NCBI GenBank assembly: GCA_023427845.1
Contig: JAEYZX010000055.1
Location: 1 to 46,891, forward strand
DNA: 46,891 nucleotides
Direction: 5' to 3'
Source: Bacteroidota bacterium
GTDB lineage: Bacteria; Bacteroidota; Bacteroidia; Flavobacteriales; Flavobacteriaceae
Shown piece by piece: positions 22,478 through 32,100 of the stretch. A model generated the notes under the pieces. That model was not told where the DNA came from and did no database searches. It was given only the letters and a program-made list of their open reading frames with translations. Made by a program: the position numbers and the translations under genes. Each line of letters opens with the position of its first letter. Position 1 is the stretch's first letter.

Positions 22478-22506
22478 TTTGATTTACAAAAATTTCACTA
22501 TATTTG
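22478..22506 (+). promoter_or_regulatory. Promoter of the rimP-nusA-infB operon
   Basis: TTTG (22478-22481), 17 bases, then TATATTTG (22499-22506), a full -7 match. The transcript would start near 22512, about 23 bases before a strong hairpin. Confidence 0.72.
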
Positions 22507-22534
22507 CAGCGTTATTTATTAAAATCTAAATAAT

Positions 22535-22560
22535 GAGGGGACAAATTGTCCCCTCTTTTT
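22535..22560 (+). terminator. Terminator-like hairpin in the rimP leader (possible attenuator)
   Basis: GAGGGGACA (22535-22543), loop AAT, TGTCCCCTC (22547-22555), then TTTTT (22556-22560). It is a perfect 9-bp stem with a T run, between the promoter and the rimP ATG at 22569. It should cause premature termination unless antitermination occurs, and it may also hide the start codon region. Confidence 0.8.
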
Positions 22561-22568
22561 ATAAAATT

Positions 22569-23033
22569 ATGGCATTCAGGGATAAAGTAATCGAATTGTT
22601 GGAAAAAGCGCTTGAAGAGAAGCCGTCGATTTTTTTAATCGACCTGACAATAACCGATGCGTTTAAAATTATCGTTACGCTTGATGGCGATAATGGCGTA
22701 ACACTACAAGACTGCATCGACGTCAGCCGCGCCATTGAGCATAACCTTGACCGCGAAGAACAGGATTTTTCACTAGAGGTGGCATCGGGCGGACTCTCAC
22801 CATTAAAATTAAAGCGACAATATAAAAATAATGTTGGCCGTACGCTTATAGTTAAGCTTGCAAACGAGACGATAGAAGCGAAATTGACCGAGGCGAATGA
22901 TGAGTTCATCGTTCTTGAGTGGGAAGCACGCGAGCCTAAAAAGATTGGAAAAGGAAAGGAAACTGTTCAAAAAAAACAGGAAATCCCGTATGGGGACATA
23001 AAAGAAGCAATTGTTACAGTAACATTTAATTAG
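22569..23033 (+). CDS. rimP: Ribosome maturation factor RimP
   Basis: This protein has 154 residues from the ATG at 22569 (MAFRDKVIELLEKALEEKPS). An in-frame ATG at 22533 would translate through the leader hairpin and is not favoured. RimP is a two-domain protein that assists maturation of the 30S subunit. Typical segments are VTLQDCIDVSRAIEHNLDRE, SLEVASGGLSPLKLKRQYKN with the conserved PL pair, and a C-terminal IPYGDIKEAIVTVTF. It is the first gene of rimP-nusA-infB, with 7 bases to nusA. Confidence 0.95.
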   Translation: MAFRDKVIELLEKALEEKPSIFLIDLTITDAFKIIVTLDGDNGVTLQDCIDVSRAIEHNLDREEQDFSLEVASGGLSPLKLKRQYKNNVGRTLIVKLANETIEAKLTEANDEFIVLEWEAREPKKIGKGKETVQKKQEIPYGDIKEAIVTVTFN

Positions 23034-23040
23034 AGTTGGC

Positions 23041-24285
23041 ATGGAAAATTTAGCATTAATCGATTCGTTTTCAGAGTTTAAAGACGATAAACTTATTGAT
23101 CGAGTAACGCTTATGGCGATATTGGAAGATGTATTCAGAAACGCGTTGAAAAAGAAATTCGGATCGGATGATAATTTTGATATCATCATCAATCCCGATA
23201 AAGGCGATATGGAGATATGGAGAAGGCGCGTAATTGTTGCCGATGATGACCTTGATCTGGAAAATGAAGAAATTACGCTGACCGAAGCTCGAAAAATTGA
23301 ACCCGATTTTGAAATCGGTGAAGAGGTTTCCGAAGAAGTAAAGTTGGTAGATCTTGGAAGAAGAGCAATCCTTGCACTGCGTCAGAACCTTATTTCAAAG
23401 ATTCATGAGCATGACAACACCAACCTTTACAAGCAATTCAAAGATTTAATTGGCGAAATTTATACTGCCGAAGTACACCACGTTCGGCCAAGAGTTGTAA
23501 TTTTGGTAGATGATGAAGGAAACGAAATCGTGTTGCCAAAGGAAAAACAGATTCCGTCCGACTTTTTCCGCAAAGGCGATAACGTTCGCGGAATCATTGA
23601 AAGTGTTGAGTTGAAAGGCAATAAGCCGCAAATTATAATGTCACGTACATCGGAAAAATTCCTAGAGAAATTGTTCGAACAGGAAATCCCGGAAGTTTTC
23701 GACGGATTGATTATGGTGAAGAGCGTTGTTCGTATCCCTGGAGAAAAAGCCAAAGTAGCGGTAGACTCTTATGATGATCGCATTGACCCTGTGGGTGCCT
23801 GCGTCGGGATGAAAGGATCGCGTATACACGGAATCGTTCGTGAATTAGGAAATGAAAACATTGACGTTATCAATTACACGAGCAACATACAATTGTATAT
23901 AACACGTGCATTGAGTCCGGCGAAAGTATCGTCCATCAAAATAAATGAAGAGCAGAAACGTGCCGAGGTTTTTCTTAAATTGGAAGAAGTTTCAAAAGCG
24001 ATCGGACGCGGCGGGCACAACATCAAGCTTGCGGGTCTGTTGACAGGTTATGAATTGGATGTTATCCGTGAGGGCAATATTGCCGAAGAAGAGGATGATG
24101 TTGAATTGACCGAGTTCTCCGATGAGATCGAAGGTTGGGTCATCGAGGAATTTGCTAAAATCGGGCTTGATACCGCTAGAAGCATTCTAAAACAAGATGT
24201 CGAGGATTTGGTTAGAAGAACCGATCTTGAAGAAGAAACCATTCTCGATGTAATGCGAATCCTTAAGGAAGAATTCAACAGCTAA
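23041..24285 (+). CDS. nusA: Transcription termination/antitermination protein NusA
   Basis: This 414-residue protein has an N-terminal RNA polymerase-binding domain (about 1-125), an S1 domain (about 130-200, GEIYTAEVHHVRPRVVIL), KH1 with GACVGMKGSRIHGIVREL, and KH2 with AIGRGGHNIKLAGLLTGY. A helical acidic tail of about 60 residues follows. It lacks the extra C-terminal repeats of the E. coli protein, as is usual in Bacteroidota. NusA controls pausing, hairpin-dependent termination and antitermination. That is notable because its own operon leader holds a terminator-like hairpin. The spacing to rimP is 7 bases. Confidence 0.97.
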   Translation: MENLALIDSFSEFKDDKLIDRVTLMAILEDVFRNALKKKFGSDDNFDIIINPDKGDMEIWRRRVIVADDDLDLENEEITLTEARKIEPDFEIGEEVSEEVKLVDLGRRAILALRQNLISKIHEHDNTNLYKQFKDLIGEIYTAEVHHVRPRVVILVDDEGNEIVLPKEKQIPSDFFRKGDNVRGIIESVELKGNKPQIIMSRTSEKFLEKLFEQEIPEVFDGLIMVKSVVRIPGEKAKVAVDSYDDRIDPVGACVGMKGSRIHGIVRELGNENIDVINYTSNIQLYITRALSPAKVSSIKINEEQKRAEVFLKLEEVSKAIGRGGHNIKLAGLLTGYELDVIREGNIAEEEDDVELTEFSDEIEGWVIEEFAKIGLDTARSILKQDVEDLVRRTDLEEETILDVMRILKEEFNS

Positions 24286-24343
24286 TATTTAGGTCTAAAA
24301 CAACTGCAACAACACAACAAAAAGGTAATATTAAAAAGGTTTT

Positions 24344-27067
24344 ATGTCTGAAGAGAGAGTAATAAGAATAAACAAGGTTTTAAGGGAATTGAATATTTCT
24401 TTGGAAAGGGCAGTGGATTATCTTAATGATAAGGGCATCGCTATTGATGCGAATCCAAACGCCAAGATTTCCGATAAGGAATATGGTATCCTACAAAATC
24501 AATTTGCGGGCGATAGGGGAAATAAGGAGGCTTCAAAGGAAGTCAGCGAAGAGAAAAGGAAAGAGAAAGAGGCACTGCGTCTAGAAAGGGAAAAAGAAAT
24601 TGAAGACAAACGCCGTGCAGATGAAGAACGTACCAAACAGCAGGAGCTTATCAAAGCCAAGGCTGTAGTTACCGGGCCAAAGCAAGTTGGAACCATTGAC
24701 CTTGAAGCCAAGAAATCTCCGAAAACTGAAACAAAACCGGCCGAAGCAGCTCCCATAGAGGCGAAAGCATCCGAAAAGCCTTCGGCGACTCCGGAAGCAC
24801 CGGCCAAGACCGAGACTCAAAAGGCACCAGAAGACGAAGCGATTGCCACTCAGTACAAAAAGCTTTCAGGTGCGACGCTTACCGGACAAACAATCGATTT
24901 ATCTCAATTCGAAAAACCGAAAAAGAAAAAAGAAGAGCCAAAAATCACACCTAATAAACCAGGTGCCGCAAATGCCGGTGCTGCCGGTGCAAATGCAAAT
25001 AAAAACAAACGTAAGCGGATTATTGCGAAACCCGGTGCTACAAGGCCACCGGGAACGCCAGGTGCAAATCCGAACCGAATAACTCCAAATACAGGTGCCC
25101 GCGGTTCTAAACCGGGCTTTGTAAAAGGTAATCGTCCGGCAATTGTCGCAAAGGTCGAACCTACTGAAGAGGAAGTTAAAAACCAAATCCGCGAAACGCT
25201 TGAAAAACTTCAAGGGAAAGGCGGAAAATCCAAAGCGGCGAAATACCGACGCGACAAACGAGATACGCACCGACAAAAAACCGAGGACGAACAACGGTCA
25301 CTCGAGGAAGGAAGCAAAACCATCAAAGTAACCGAATTCGTTACAGTTGGCGAGATTGCGACTATGATGGATGTGCCTATTACGAAAGTCATCGGAACCT
25401 GTATGTCTCTCGGGATAATGGTAACGATGAACCAAAGGCTCGATGCCGAAACATTATCAATCGTTGCCGACGAATTTGGATATGAAGTTGAATTTATTAC
25501 AACCGACCTTGAAGAGTCTATTCAGGTCGTTGAAGATAAGGAAGAAGATTTGTCACCTCGTGCCCCTATCGTTACCGTAATGGGTCACGTCGATCATGGT
25601 AAGACATCACTTCTGGATTATATCCGTGAAGAAAATGTAATTGCGGGCGAATCGGGCGGAATTACCCAGCACATCGGTGCTTATGGTGTCCAACTCGAGA
25701 ACGGCCAGAAAATCGCCTTCCTTGATACGCCTGGACACGAAGCATTTACGGCTATGCGTGCCCGTGGTGCCCAGGTAACCGATATTGCGATTATCGTTAT
25801 CGCTGCCGATGATGACATCATGCCGCAGACAAAAGAGGCCATCAGCCACGCGCAGGCCGCTAATGTGCCAATAATCTTCGCTATTAATAAAGTCGACAAA
25901 CCGAATGCAAATCCTGATAAAATCAAGGAAAGACTTGCCGGGATGAACCTCTTGGTCGAAGATTGGGGCGGAAAAATACAATCGCATGACATTTCTGCGA
26001 AGACTGGACTCGGAGTCAAGGAATTACTTGAAAAAGTATTGCTTGAAGCTGAATTGCTTGACCTGAAATCGAATGCGAACAAGCTGGCGTCAGGTACCGT
26101 GGTAGAAGCCTATCTTGATAAAGGAAAAGGATATGTTTCAACAATCCTTGTTCAGAATGGGACGCTTAAAGTGGGCGATTACATGCTCGCCGGAAAACAC
26201 CACGGTAAAGTAAAGGCAATGCATGACGAACGCGGCAATGTTGTCACAGAAGCAGGTCCGTCAACTCCGGTATCGGTACTTGGTCTCGATGGTGCTGCGA
26301 CAGCGGGTGACAAGTTCAACGTTTTTGAGGACGAACGAGAAGCGAAGGCTATTGCCGCAAAACGAACACAATTGATGCGTGAGCAGTCTGTGCGTACGCA
26401 ACGTCACATCACGCTTGCCGAAATCGGAAGAAGGATTGCGCTTGGCCAGTTTAAAGAGCTCAACATTATCCTTAAAGGTGACGTTGACGGTTCGGTCGAG
26501 GCATTATCCGATTCATTCTCGAAATTATCGACAGAGGAAATTCAGATAAATATCATTCATAAAGGTGTTGGTGCGATTACCGAAACCGACGTTATGCTTG
26601 CTTCGGCATCTGATGCGATCATCATCGGATTTAACGTCCGTCCTGCAGGAAATGCACGGCAACTTGCCGATAAGGAAGAAATCGACATCCGTAACTATTC
26701 GATCATCTATGATGCGATCGACGATGTAAGGGATGCGATGGAAGGAATGTTGTCGCCGGAGATGAAGGAGGAGATTACCGGAACTGCCGAAATCCGTGAG
26801 ATATTCAAAATATCTAAAGTCGGAACAATCGCAGGTTGTATGGTAACCGACGGAAAGATTTACAGAACTTCGAAAATCAGGATCATCCGCGAAGGTGTGG
26901 TGGTTTTCACAGGTGAATTAGCCGCTTTGAAACGATTCAAAGACGATGTGAAAGAAGTTTCGAAAGGATATGACTGTGGTATGCAAATCAAGAATTACAA
27001 CGATATTGAAGAAAATGACATTATTGAAGCGTTCCAGGAAGTTGCAGTAAAGAAAAAGTTGAAATAA
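24344..27067 (+). CDS. infB: Translation initiation factor IF-2
   Basis: This protein has 907 residues. An N-terminal IF2_N-like segment (VIRINKVLRELNISLERAVD) is followed by about 300 residues rich in Lys, Glu, Ala and Pro (low complexity, to near 300). A second IF2_N-like module precedes the GTPase. The G domain has GHVDHGKTSLLDYIR (G1), DTPGHEAFTAMRARGAQ (G3) and INKVDKPNANP (G4). Domains II to IV follow, with C-terminal KVGTIAGCMVTDGKIYR that binds fMet-tRNA. IF-2 brings fMet-tRNA to the 30S subunit and promotes subunit joining. It is the last gene of rimP-nusA-infB and is followed by a terminator. Confidence 0.98.
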   Translation: MSEERVIRINKVLRELNISLERAVDYLNDKGIAIDANPNAKISDKEYGILQNQFAGDRGNKEASKEVSEEKRKEKEALRLEREKEIEDKRRADEERTKQQELIKAKAVVTGPKQVGTIDLEAKKSPKTETKPAEAAPIEAKASEKPSATPEAPAKTETQKAPEDEAIATQYKKLSGATLTGQTIDLSQFEKPKKKKEEPKITPNKPGAANAGAAGANANKNKRKRIIAKPGATRPPGTPGANPNRITPNTGARGSKPGFVKGNRPAIVAKVEPTEEEVKNQIRETLEKLQGKGGKSKAAKYRRDKRDTHRQKTEDEQRSLEEGSKTIKVTEFVTVGEIATMMDVPITKVIGTCMSLGIMVTMNQRLDAETLSIVADEFGYEVEFITTDLEESIQVVEDKEEDLSPRAPIVTVMGHVDHGKTSLLDYIREENVIAGESGGITQHIGAYGVQLENGQKIAFLDTPGHEAFTAMRARGAQVTDIAIIVIAADDDIMPQTKEAISHAQAANVPIIFAINKVDKPNANPDKIKERLAGMNLLVEDWGGKIQSHDISAKTGLGVKELLEKVLLEAELLDLKSNANKLASGTVVEAYLDKGKGYVSTILVQNGTLKVGDYMLAGKHHGKVKAMHDERGNVVTEAGPSTPVSVLGLDGAATAGDKFNVFEDEREAKAIAAKRTQLMREQSVRTQRHITLAEIGRRIALGQFKELNIILKGDVDGSVEALSDSFSKLSTEEIQINIIHKGVGAITETDVMLASASDAIIIGFNVRPAGNARQLADKEEIDIRNYSIIYDAIDDVRDAMEGMLSPEMKEEITGTAEIREIFKISKVGTIAGCMVTDGKIYRTSKIRIIREGVVVFTGELAALKRFKDDVKEVSKGYDCGMQIKNYNDIEENDIIEAFQEVAVKKKLK

Positions 27068-27083
27068 ACTTAATGATAAATGC

Positions 27084-27119
27084 AAAAAGCTCCGTCTAAT
27101 TGACGGAGCTTTTTTTTTG
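27084..27119. terminator. Terminator after infB
   Basis: AAAAAGCTCCGTC (27084-27096), a 5-base TAATT loop, then GACGGAGCTTTTT and more T residues to 27118. The A and T tracts suit both infB (+) and the convergent SPOR-domain gene (-), which ends at 27137. Confidence 0.92.
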
Positions 27120-27136
27120 TTGACGATTTCGAATTA

Positions 27137-27526
27137 TCATTTATTGGGTTTGATTAGTAATGCGGTCGGATACCTTTTCCTTAATTCCTCCAGATTCCTT
27201 TCAGCCTCGATACGGGTTTTGAAATTGCCAACCCAGACTTTATACGCAGGCGTACTGAAAACGATTGTGCCGTCCATGTTAGAAAATTCACGTTTAAAAT
27301 CGCTGAGCGCTTTTTTGGACGATTCACTGTCGCCGTTATAAATTTGGATCTTATATCGGTCGTCGACCATTATCGACGAATTTATGCGTCTTTTTTCATT
27401 AAGCATCCTTTCAAATTCCGGATCCTGACTTAATGTAACTGTTGATTGTTGCGCTTTCATTTCGACCGCAAAAAAAAGTGTCGCCGTTAAGCATAATTGT
27501 GCTGAAAATTTTGTTAATTTATTCAT
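27137..27526 (-). CDS. Exported SPOR-domain protein
   Basis: This 129-residue protein has a signal peptide (MNKLTKFSAQLCLTATLFFA, cut likely after MKAQ). The mature part starts with a Gln/Ser-rich stretch and a helix, FERMLNEKRRINSS. It then shows a SPOR domain: YKIQIYNGDSESSKKALSDF, TPAYKVWVGNFKTRIEAERN and LEELRKRYPTALLIKP. SPOR domains bind peptidoglycan lacking stem peptides, often at division sites. The single domain with a signal peptide points to a periplasmic or septal location. It is convergent with infB. Confidence 0.9.
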   Translation of the reverse strand: MNKLTKFSAQLCLTATLFFAVEMKAQQSTVTLSQDPEFERMLNEKRRINSSIMVDDRYKIQIYNGDSESSKKALSDFKREFSNMDGTIVFSTPAYKVWVGNFKTRIEAERNLEELRKRYPTALLIKPNK

Positions 27527-27627
27527 AATACGGTGATTTTAATGTAAATGTAGGATTTAATATTTTGGGGCAGTCAAATTTGCTATTTAGAATAGGTATA
27601 AATTGGTCTTTATGGTTACTTTAAGAT

Positions 27628-27657
27628 TTTGAGAATAGTTCTTAAGTCGTATTTTTG
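27628..27657 (+). promoter_or_regulatory. Promoter of the act-cox operon
   Basis: TTTG (27628-27631), 18 bases, TATTTTTG (27650-27657). The transcript would begin near 27663, giving a leader of about 85 bases to actA. No clear hairpin is seen in the leader. The rest of 27527-27627 shows nothing recognisable. Confidence 0.75.
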
Positions 27658-27747
27658 TGCAGGTTTTTAAACGACGTATTGATTTTTCCTCCCTCCAAAT
27701 TTACAGTAAAAATCGTACCATTTTTTAGACGATAATCATTTTATAAT

Positions 27748-29076
27748 ATGAAAAAAGTGGGTAACCATAATTCGATTTCAAGGGTTTTATGCTACAGTTT
27801 GGCGCTTATGCTGAGCTTTTCCTTATCATCGTTTTCTCAAGAAACACCGGCAACTCCGGAAGCAACCACCGAAGAAGCGGCTCCGGCTGCATCAGCAGCT
27901 GGTGGTGACGCTGTGGCTGGTAAAGCCTTATTCAATTCCAATTGTGCGGCATGTCATAAACTCGACGGCAGATCGACTGGTCCGGCGCTGAGAGGTATTG
28001 CGGCTAAGCATGATCGTGAATGGATGTACAGCTGGATTCGCAACAGTTCGGCAATGATCAAGGCTGGTGATCCTGAAGCTGTAAAGATATTTGAAGAATA
28101 CAACAAACAGGTGATGACCGCATTCCCGCAGTTGTCCAATCAGGATATCGATAATATTCTGGCCTATACGTCGGAGCCGAAAGCTACACCGCCACAAACG
28201 CAACAGCTTCCTGGAACTGCCGCTGCTGAAGGTGGCATTTCAAACGAATTGATCCTTGGCGGACTTATAGTGGTCATGCTGATTCTTGTGATAATGCTGG
28301 TTCTTGTTAATCGCGTTTTAAGTAAAGTTGCCAAAGCAAATGGTCTCGAGCCTGAGGCTAAGCCTGCAACCATGCCAATTTGGAAAGCATTCGCGCAAAA
28401 TCAATTCCTGGTTTTTGTAACATCGGTATTTTTGATATTGGCAAGTGGATACTTCATCTACGGCTACCTTATGCAGGTTGGTGTTGATAAAGATTATCAG
28501 CCAATTCAGCCAATTCACTACTCGCACAGAATTCACGCCGGTAGCAACGGTATCGACTGTAAATTCTGTCACTCTTCTGCACGTGTGAGCAAAACAGCCG
28601 GAATTCCTTCGCTGAACGTATGTATGAATTGTCATAAAAACATTTCTGAGGTTTCCGACACCACCGCAACTGCCGAACATTCCAAAGCTTTCTACGATGG
28701 AGAGATTCAAAAACTATACAGTGCCGTAGGTTGGGATCCGGCAACACAATCGTATACAGGTAAAACCAAGCCGGTAAAATGGGTAAGAATACATAATCTG
28801 CCTGATTTCGCTTATTTCAATCACTCGCAGCACGTAACTGTTGCCGGAATTGAATGCCAGACGTGTCACGGTCCGGTTCAGGAGTATGAATACATGAAGC
28901 AGTTTGCGCCTCTCACTATGGGTTGGTGTGTCGACTGCCATAGAACAACAGATGTAAAGATGGAAGGCAACGAGTACTATACCCGAATTCACGAAGAATT
29001 GTCTAAAAAGTACGGAGTAGAAAAGTTGACTGCAGCTCAAATGGGCGGTCTGGAATGCGGCAAATGCCACTATTAA
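27748..29076 (+). CDS. actA: Alternative complex III subunit ActA, fused to an N-terminal cytochrome c domain
   Basis: This 442-residue protein has a signal peptide, then an Ala/Glu/Pro-rich stretch. A monoheme cytochrome c domain follows with CAACH (66-70) and a possible Met ligand in MTAFPQLS. Two hydrophobic segments (about 168-190 and 218-240) precede a pentaheme ActA domain with CKFCH (271), CMNCH (292), CQTCH (370), CVDCH (394) and CGKCH (437). Six heme c sites are therefore predicted. ActA passes electrons between quinol oxidation in the Act complex and later carriers. The N-terminal extra domain could pass electrons to the terminal oxidase. It is the first gene of actABCDEF-coxBA. Confidence 0.93.
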   Translation: MKKVGNHNSISRVLCYSLALMLSFSLSSFSQETPATPEATTEEAAPAASAAGGDAVAGKALFNSNCAACHKLDGRSTGPALRGIAAKHDREWMYSWIRNSSAMIKAGDPEAVKIFEEYNKQVMTAFPQLSNQDIDNILAYTSEPKATPPQTQQLPGTAAAEGGISNELILGGLIVVMLILVIMLVLVNRVLSKVAKANGLEPEAKPATMPIWKAFAQNQFLVFVTSVFLILASGYFIYGYLMQVGVDKDYQPIQPIHYSHRIHAGSNGIDCKFCHSSARVSKTAGIPSLNVCMNCHKNISEVSDTTATAEHSKAFYDGEIQKLYSAVGWDPATQSYTGKTKPVKWVRIHNLPDFAYFNHSQHVTVAGIECQTCHGPVQEYEYMKQFAPLTMGWCVDCHRTTDVKMEGNEYYTRIHEELSKKYGVEKLTAAQMGGLECGKCHY

Positions 29077-29108
29077 TCAATTATTTAAGAAGCTAATATT
29101 TATATACG

Positions 29109-32100
29109 ATGTCATCAAACAAAAAATACTGGAAAAGTGTTGAAGAACTAAACGAAAATAGTTCTATTGTTGAGGCGCTTAAGAATAACGAATTTGTTGA
29201 GGCTATTCCGACTGATGAGTTTTTAAGTAATAAGGATTCACTTTCATCTTCTTCGACAACTCGTCGTGACTTTTTGAAGTACGTTGGATTCAGCACAGCG
29301 GCGGCTTCTTTGGCTGCGTGTGAAGGTCCTGTCCATAAATCAATACCTTATGTAGTTCAACCGGAGCAGATCATTCCGGGCATCGCAGATTTTTATGCGA
29401 CTACTATTTTTGACGGATTTGACTTTGCCCAGGTTTTGGTAAAAACCCGTGAAGGCCGTCCGATCAAAATTGAAACAAACAAAATCGAAGGTGCGAAGTT
29501 TGCTGCAAATGCAAGAGTCCATGCATCTGTGTTGTCGCTTTACGAAAGCATGCGGTTCAAACAACAAAAAATTGGTGGAAAAACCGCGACCTGGGAAGAT
29601 GTGAATGCAAGAGTTCGTGCAAGTCTTGCCGATGCACGATCAAAAGGCGGACAAGTAGTGATTCTTACCAATACGCTTGCGAGTCCATCGACAGAAAAAC
29701 TTATTGGCGAATTCCTCGCTGCAAATCCGAACTCACGTCACGTTGTATATGATGCTGTTTCATCTTCTTCTGCTCTGGATGCTTTCGAAGCTGCTTACGG
29801 AGAACGTGCTCTTGTGGATTATGATTTTTCGAAAGCTTCTCTGATTGTGTCTGTCGGTGCCGATTTTCTTGGTGACTGGCAAGGAGGTGGTTATGATGTT
29901 GGTTATACGCAAGGCCGTGTTCCACAGCAAGGCAGAATGTCGCGTCACTTCCAGTTCGAAGCTAATATGACGCTTTCGGGTGCTGCTGCAGATCGAAGAA
30001 TCCCAATGTCGGTTGCCGACCAAAAACAGGCGCTTCTTAAAATTTACAATATAGTTACAGGTTCAGGTGCTTCATCGAACCTTGATAAAAAATTCGATGC
30101 CGAAGTCACCAAAGCCGCACAACAACTTAAAGCTGCGGGTGCTGCGGGTGTACTTGTTTCAGGTATCGACGACAAAAACGCGCAACTTCTGGTTTTGGCG
30201 ATCAACCAGGCTTTGGGCAGTGCAGCATTTTCAACTTCGGGAACACGTCAAATCCGAAAAGGATCGGACGCTCAGGTTGCACAACTTCTGAATGATATCA
30301 ACGCGGGAAGTGTTCATACGCTTATTATGAGCGGCGTGAATCCTGTTTATACGCTGCCAAACGGAGAAGCATTCAAAGCTGCTCTTAAGAAGGTCACTAC
30401 ATCGGTGACGTTCTCGTTGAAAGAGGATGAAACCGCCTCTGTTTCGACAATCGCAGCAGCGGCTCCGCATTTCTTGGAATCATGGGGCGATGTTACGATT
30501 ACCAAAGGAACCTATGGTCTTACGCAACCTACAATTCGTCCGCTTTTCAATACTAAGCAATTTCAGGAAGCATTGTTGATGTGGAACGGCAACAGCAGTT
30601 CTTACTACGATTACTTAAAAGCTACTGCTTCGGGTATTTCCGGAGGCGCAAGCTGGAATAAAATATTGCACGACGGAATTTTTGTCGGCGCTGCTACAGC
30701 ATCTGCAGGCGGTGGATCGGCTGATTTCGGCGGTGCTGCAAGTGCTTTGGCGCAATCAAAGAAAATGGCGGGAATGGAGCTTAATCTGTACACTACAACA
30801 GGATTAGGCGACGGACAGCAGGCAAATAACCCGTGGCTTCAGGAATTTCCTGATCCCATCACCCGAGTTTCATGGGATAACTATGTAACGGTTTCAAAAA
30901 CTGATGCAAAATCTTTGGATCTAGAAAATGAGATTGTTGCAAATGGTGGACTTAACGGGAGCTATGTCAACCTAAAGGTGGGCAACATTACATTGGAAAA
31001 CGTACCGGTTATCATCCAGCCAGGTCAGGCCGTGGGAACAATTGGTCTTGCTCTGGGATATGGTCGCCAGGCGGCAATGAAAGAAGAAATGAGAGTAGGT
31101 GTAAACGCTTACAAACTATATAACAATTTCAACAGCGTTCAGGCAGCTAACATCGAAAAAGCGCCTGGCGTACATGAGTTCGCTTGCGTTCAGGGACAAA
31201 GAACCCTTATGGGCCGTGGCGATATTGTTAAAGAAACAACACTTGAAATATTCAATTCAAAAGATGCTGCAATTTGGAATCCGGTTCCTGTAGTGTCGTT
31301 GGATCACAAGGAAACTCCGGCTGTAAAAGTAGATCTATGGGAAGGTTTCGACCGATCTGTAGGACACCACTTCAACATGTCGATCGACTTGAACCAATGT
31401 ACAGGATGTGGCGCCTGCGTTATCGCATGCCATGCCGAGAATAACGTTCCTGTTGTTGGAAAAAGCGAGGTTCGAAGAAGCCGTGATATGCACTGGTTGC
31501 GAATTGACAGGTATTATTCTTCAGAAGATACTTTCGCCGAAGATATCAAGCGAAAAGATGAATTCGACGGCCTGTTTGGTGAGAAGGGATCACTTGGAGG
31601 ATTTGGCGAAATGGAAGATCCTTCCGATAATCCACAAGTTGTTTTCCAGCCAATGTTATGCCAGCACTGTAACCATGCACCATGTGAGACGGTTTGCCCT
31701 GTGGCAGCAACATCGCACGGTCGCCAGGGACAAAACCAGATGGCATACAACCGTTGTGTGGGAACTAGATATTGTGCAAACAACTGTCCGTATAAAGTAC
31801 GTCGATTCAACTGGTTCCTTTACAACAAAAACAGCGAGTTCGATTATCATATGAACGACGATTTGGGACGCATGGTTCTGAATCCAGATGTAAACGTACG
31901 TTCACGTGGGGTTATGGAAAAATGTTCGTTCTGTATTCAGAAAACGCAATTGACCATCCTTACGGCTAAACGCGAAGGAAGGGAAGTCAGGGTAGATGAA
32001 TTTGAAACCGCATGTTCGGCTGCATGTTCTACAGGATCCATCAAATTTGGCGATGTGAACAATGAAGGCGATACCGTTGCCAAGCTGGCTAAGGATGACC

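Noticed and set aside
22533..22568. Longer N terminus of RimP starting at the ATG at 22533
   Set aside because: It would encode the leader hairpin, and the conserved RimP start is MAFRDKV at 22569.
29340..31810. Several long antisense frames inside actB and neighbouring genes
   Set aside because: They mirror codon bias of strongly conserved genes and lack family features or promoters.
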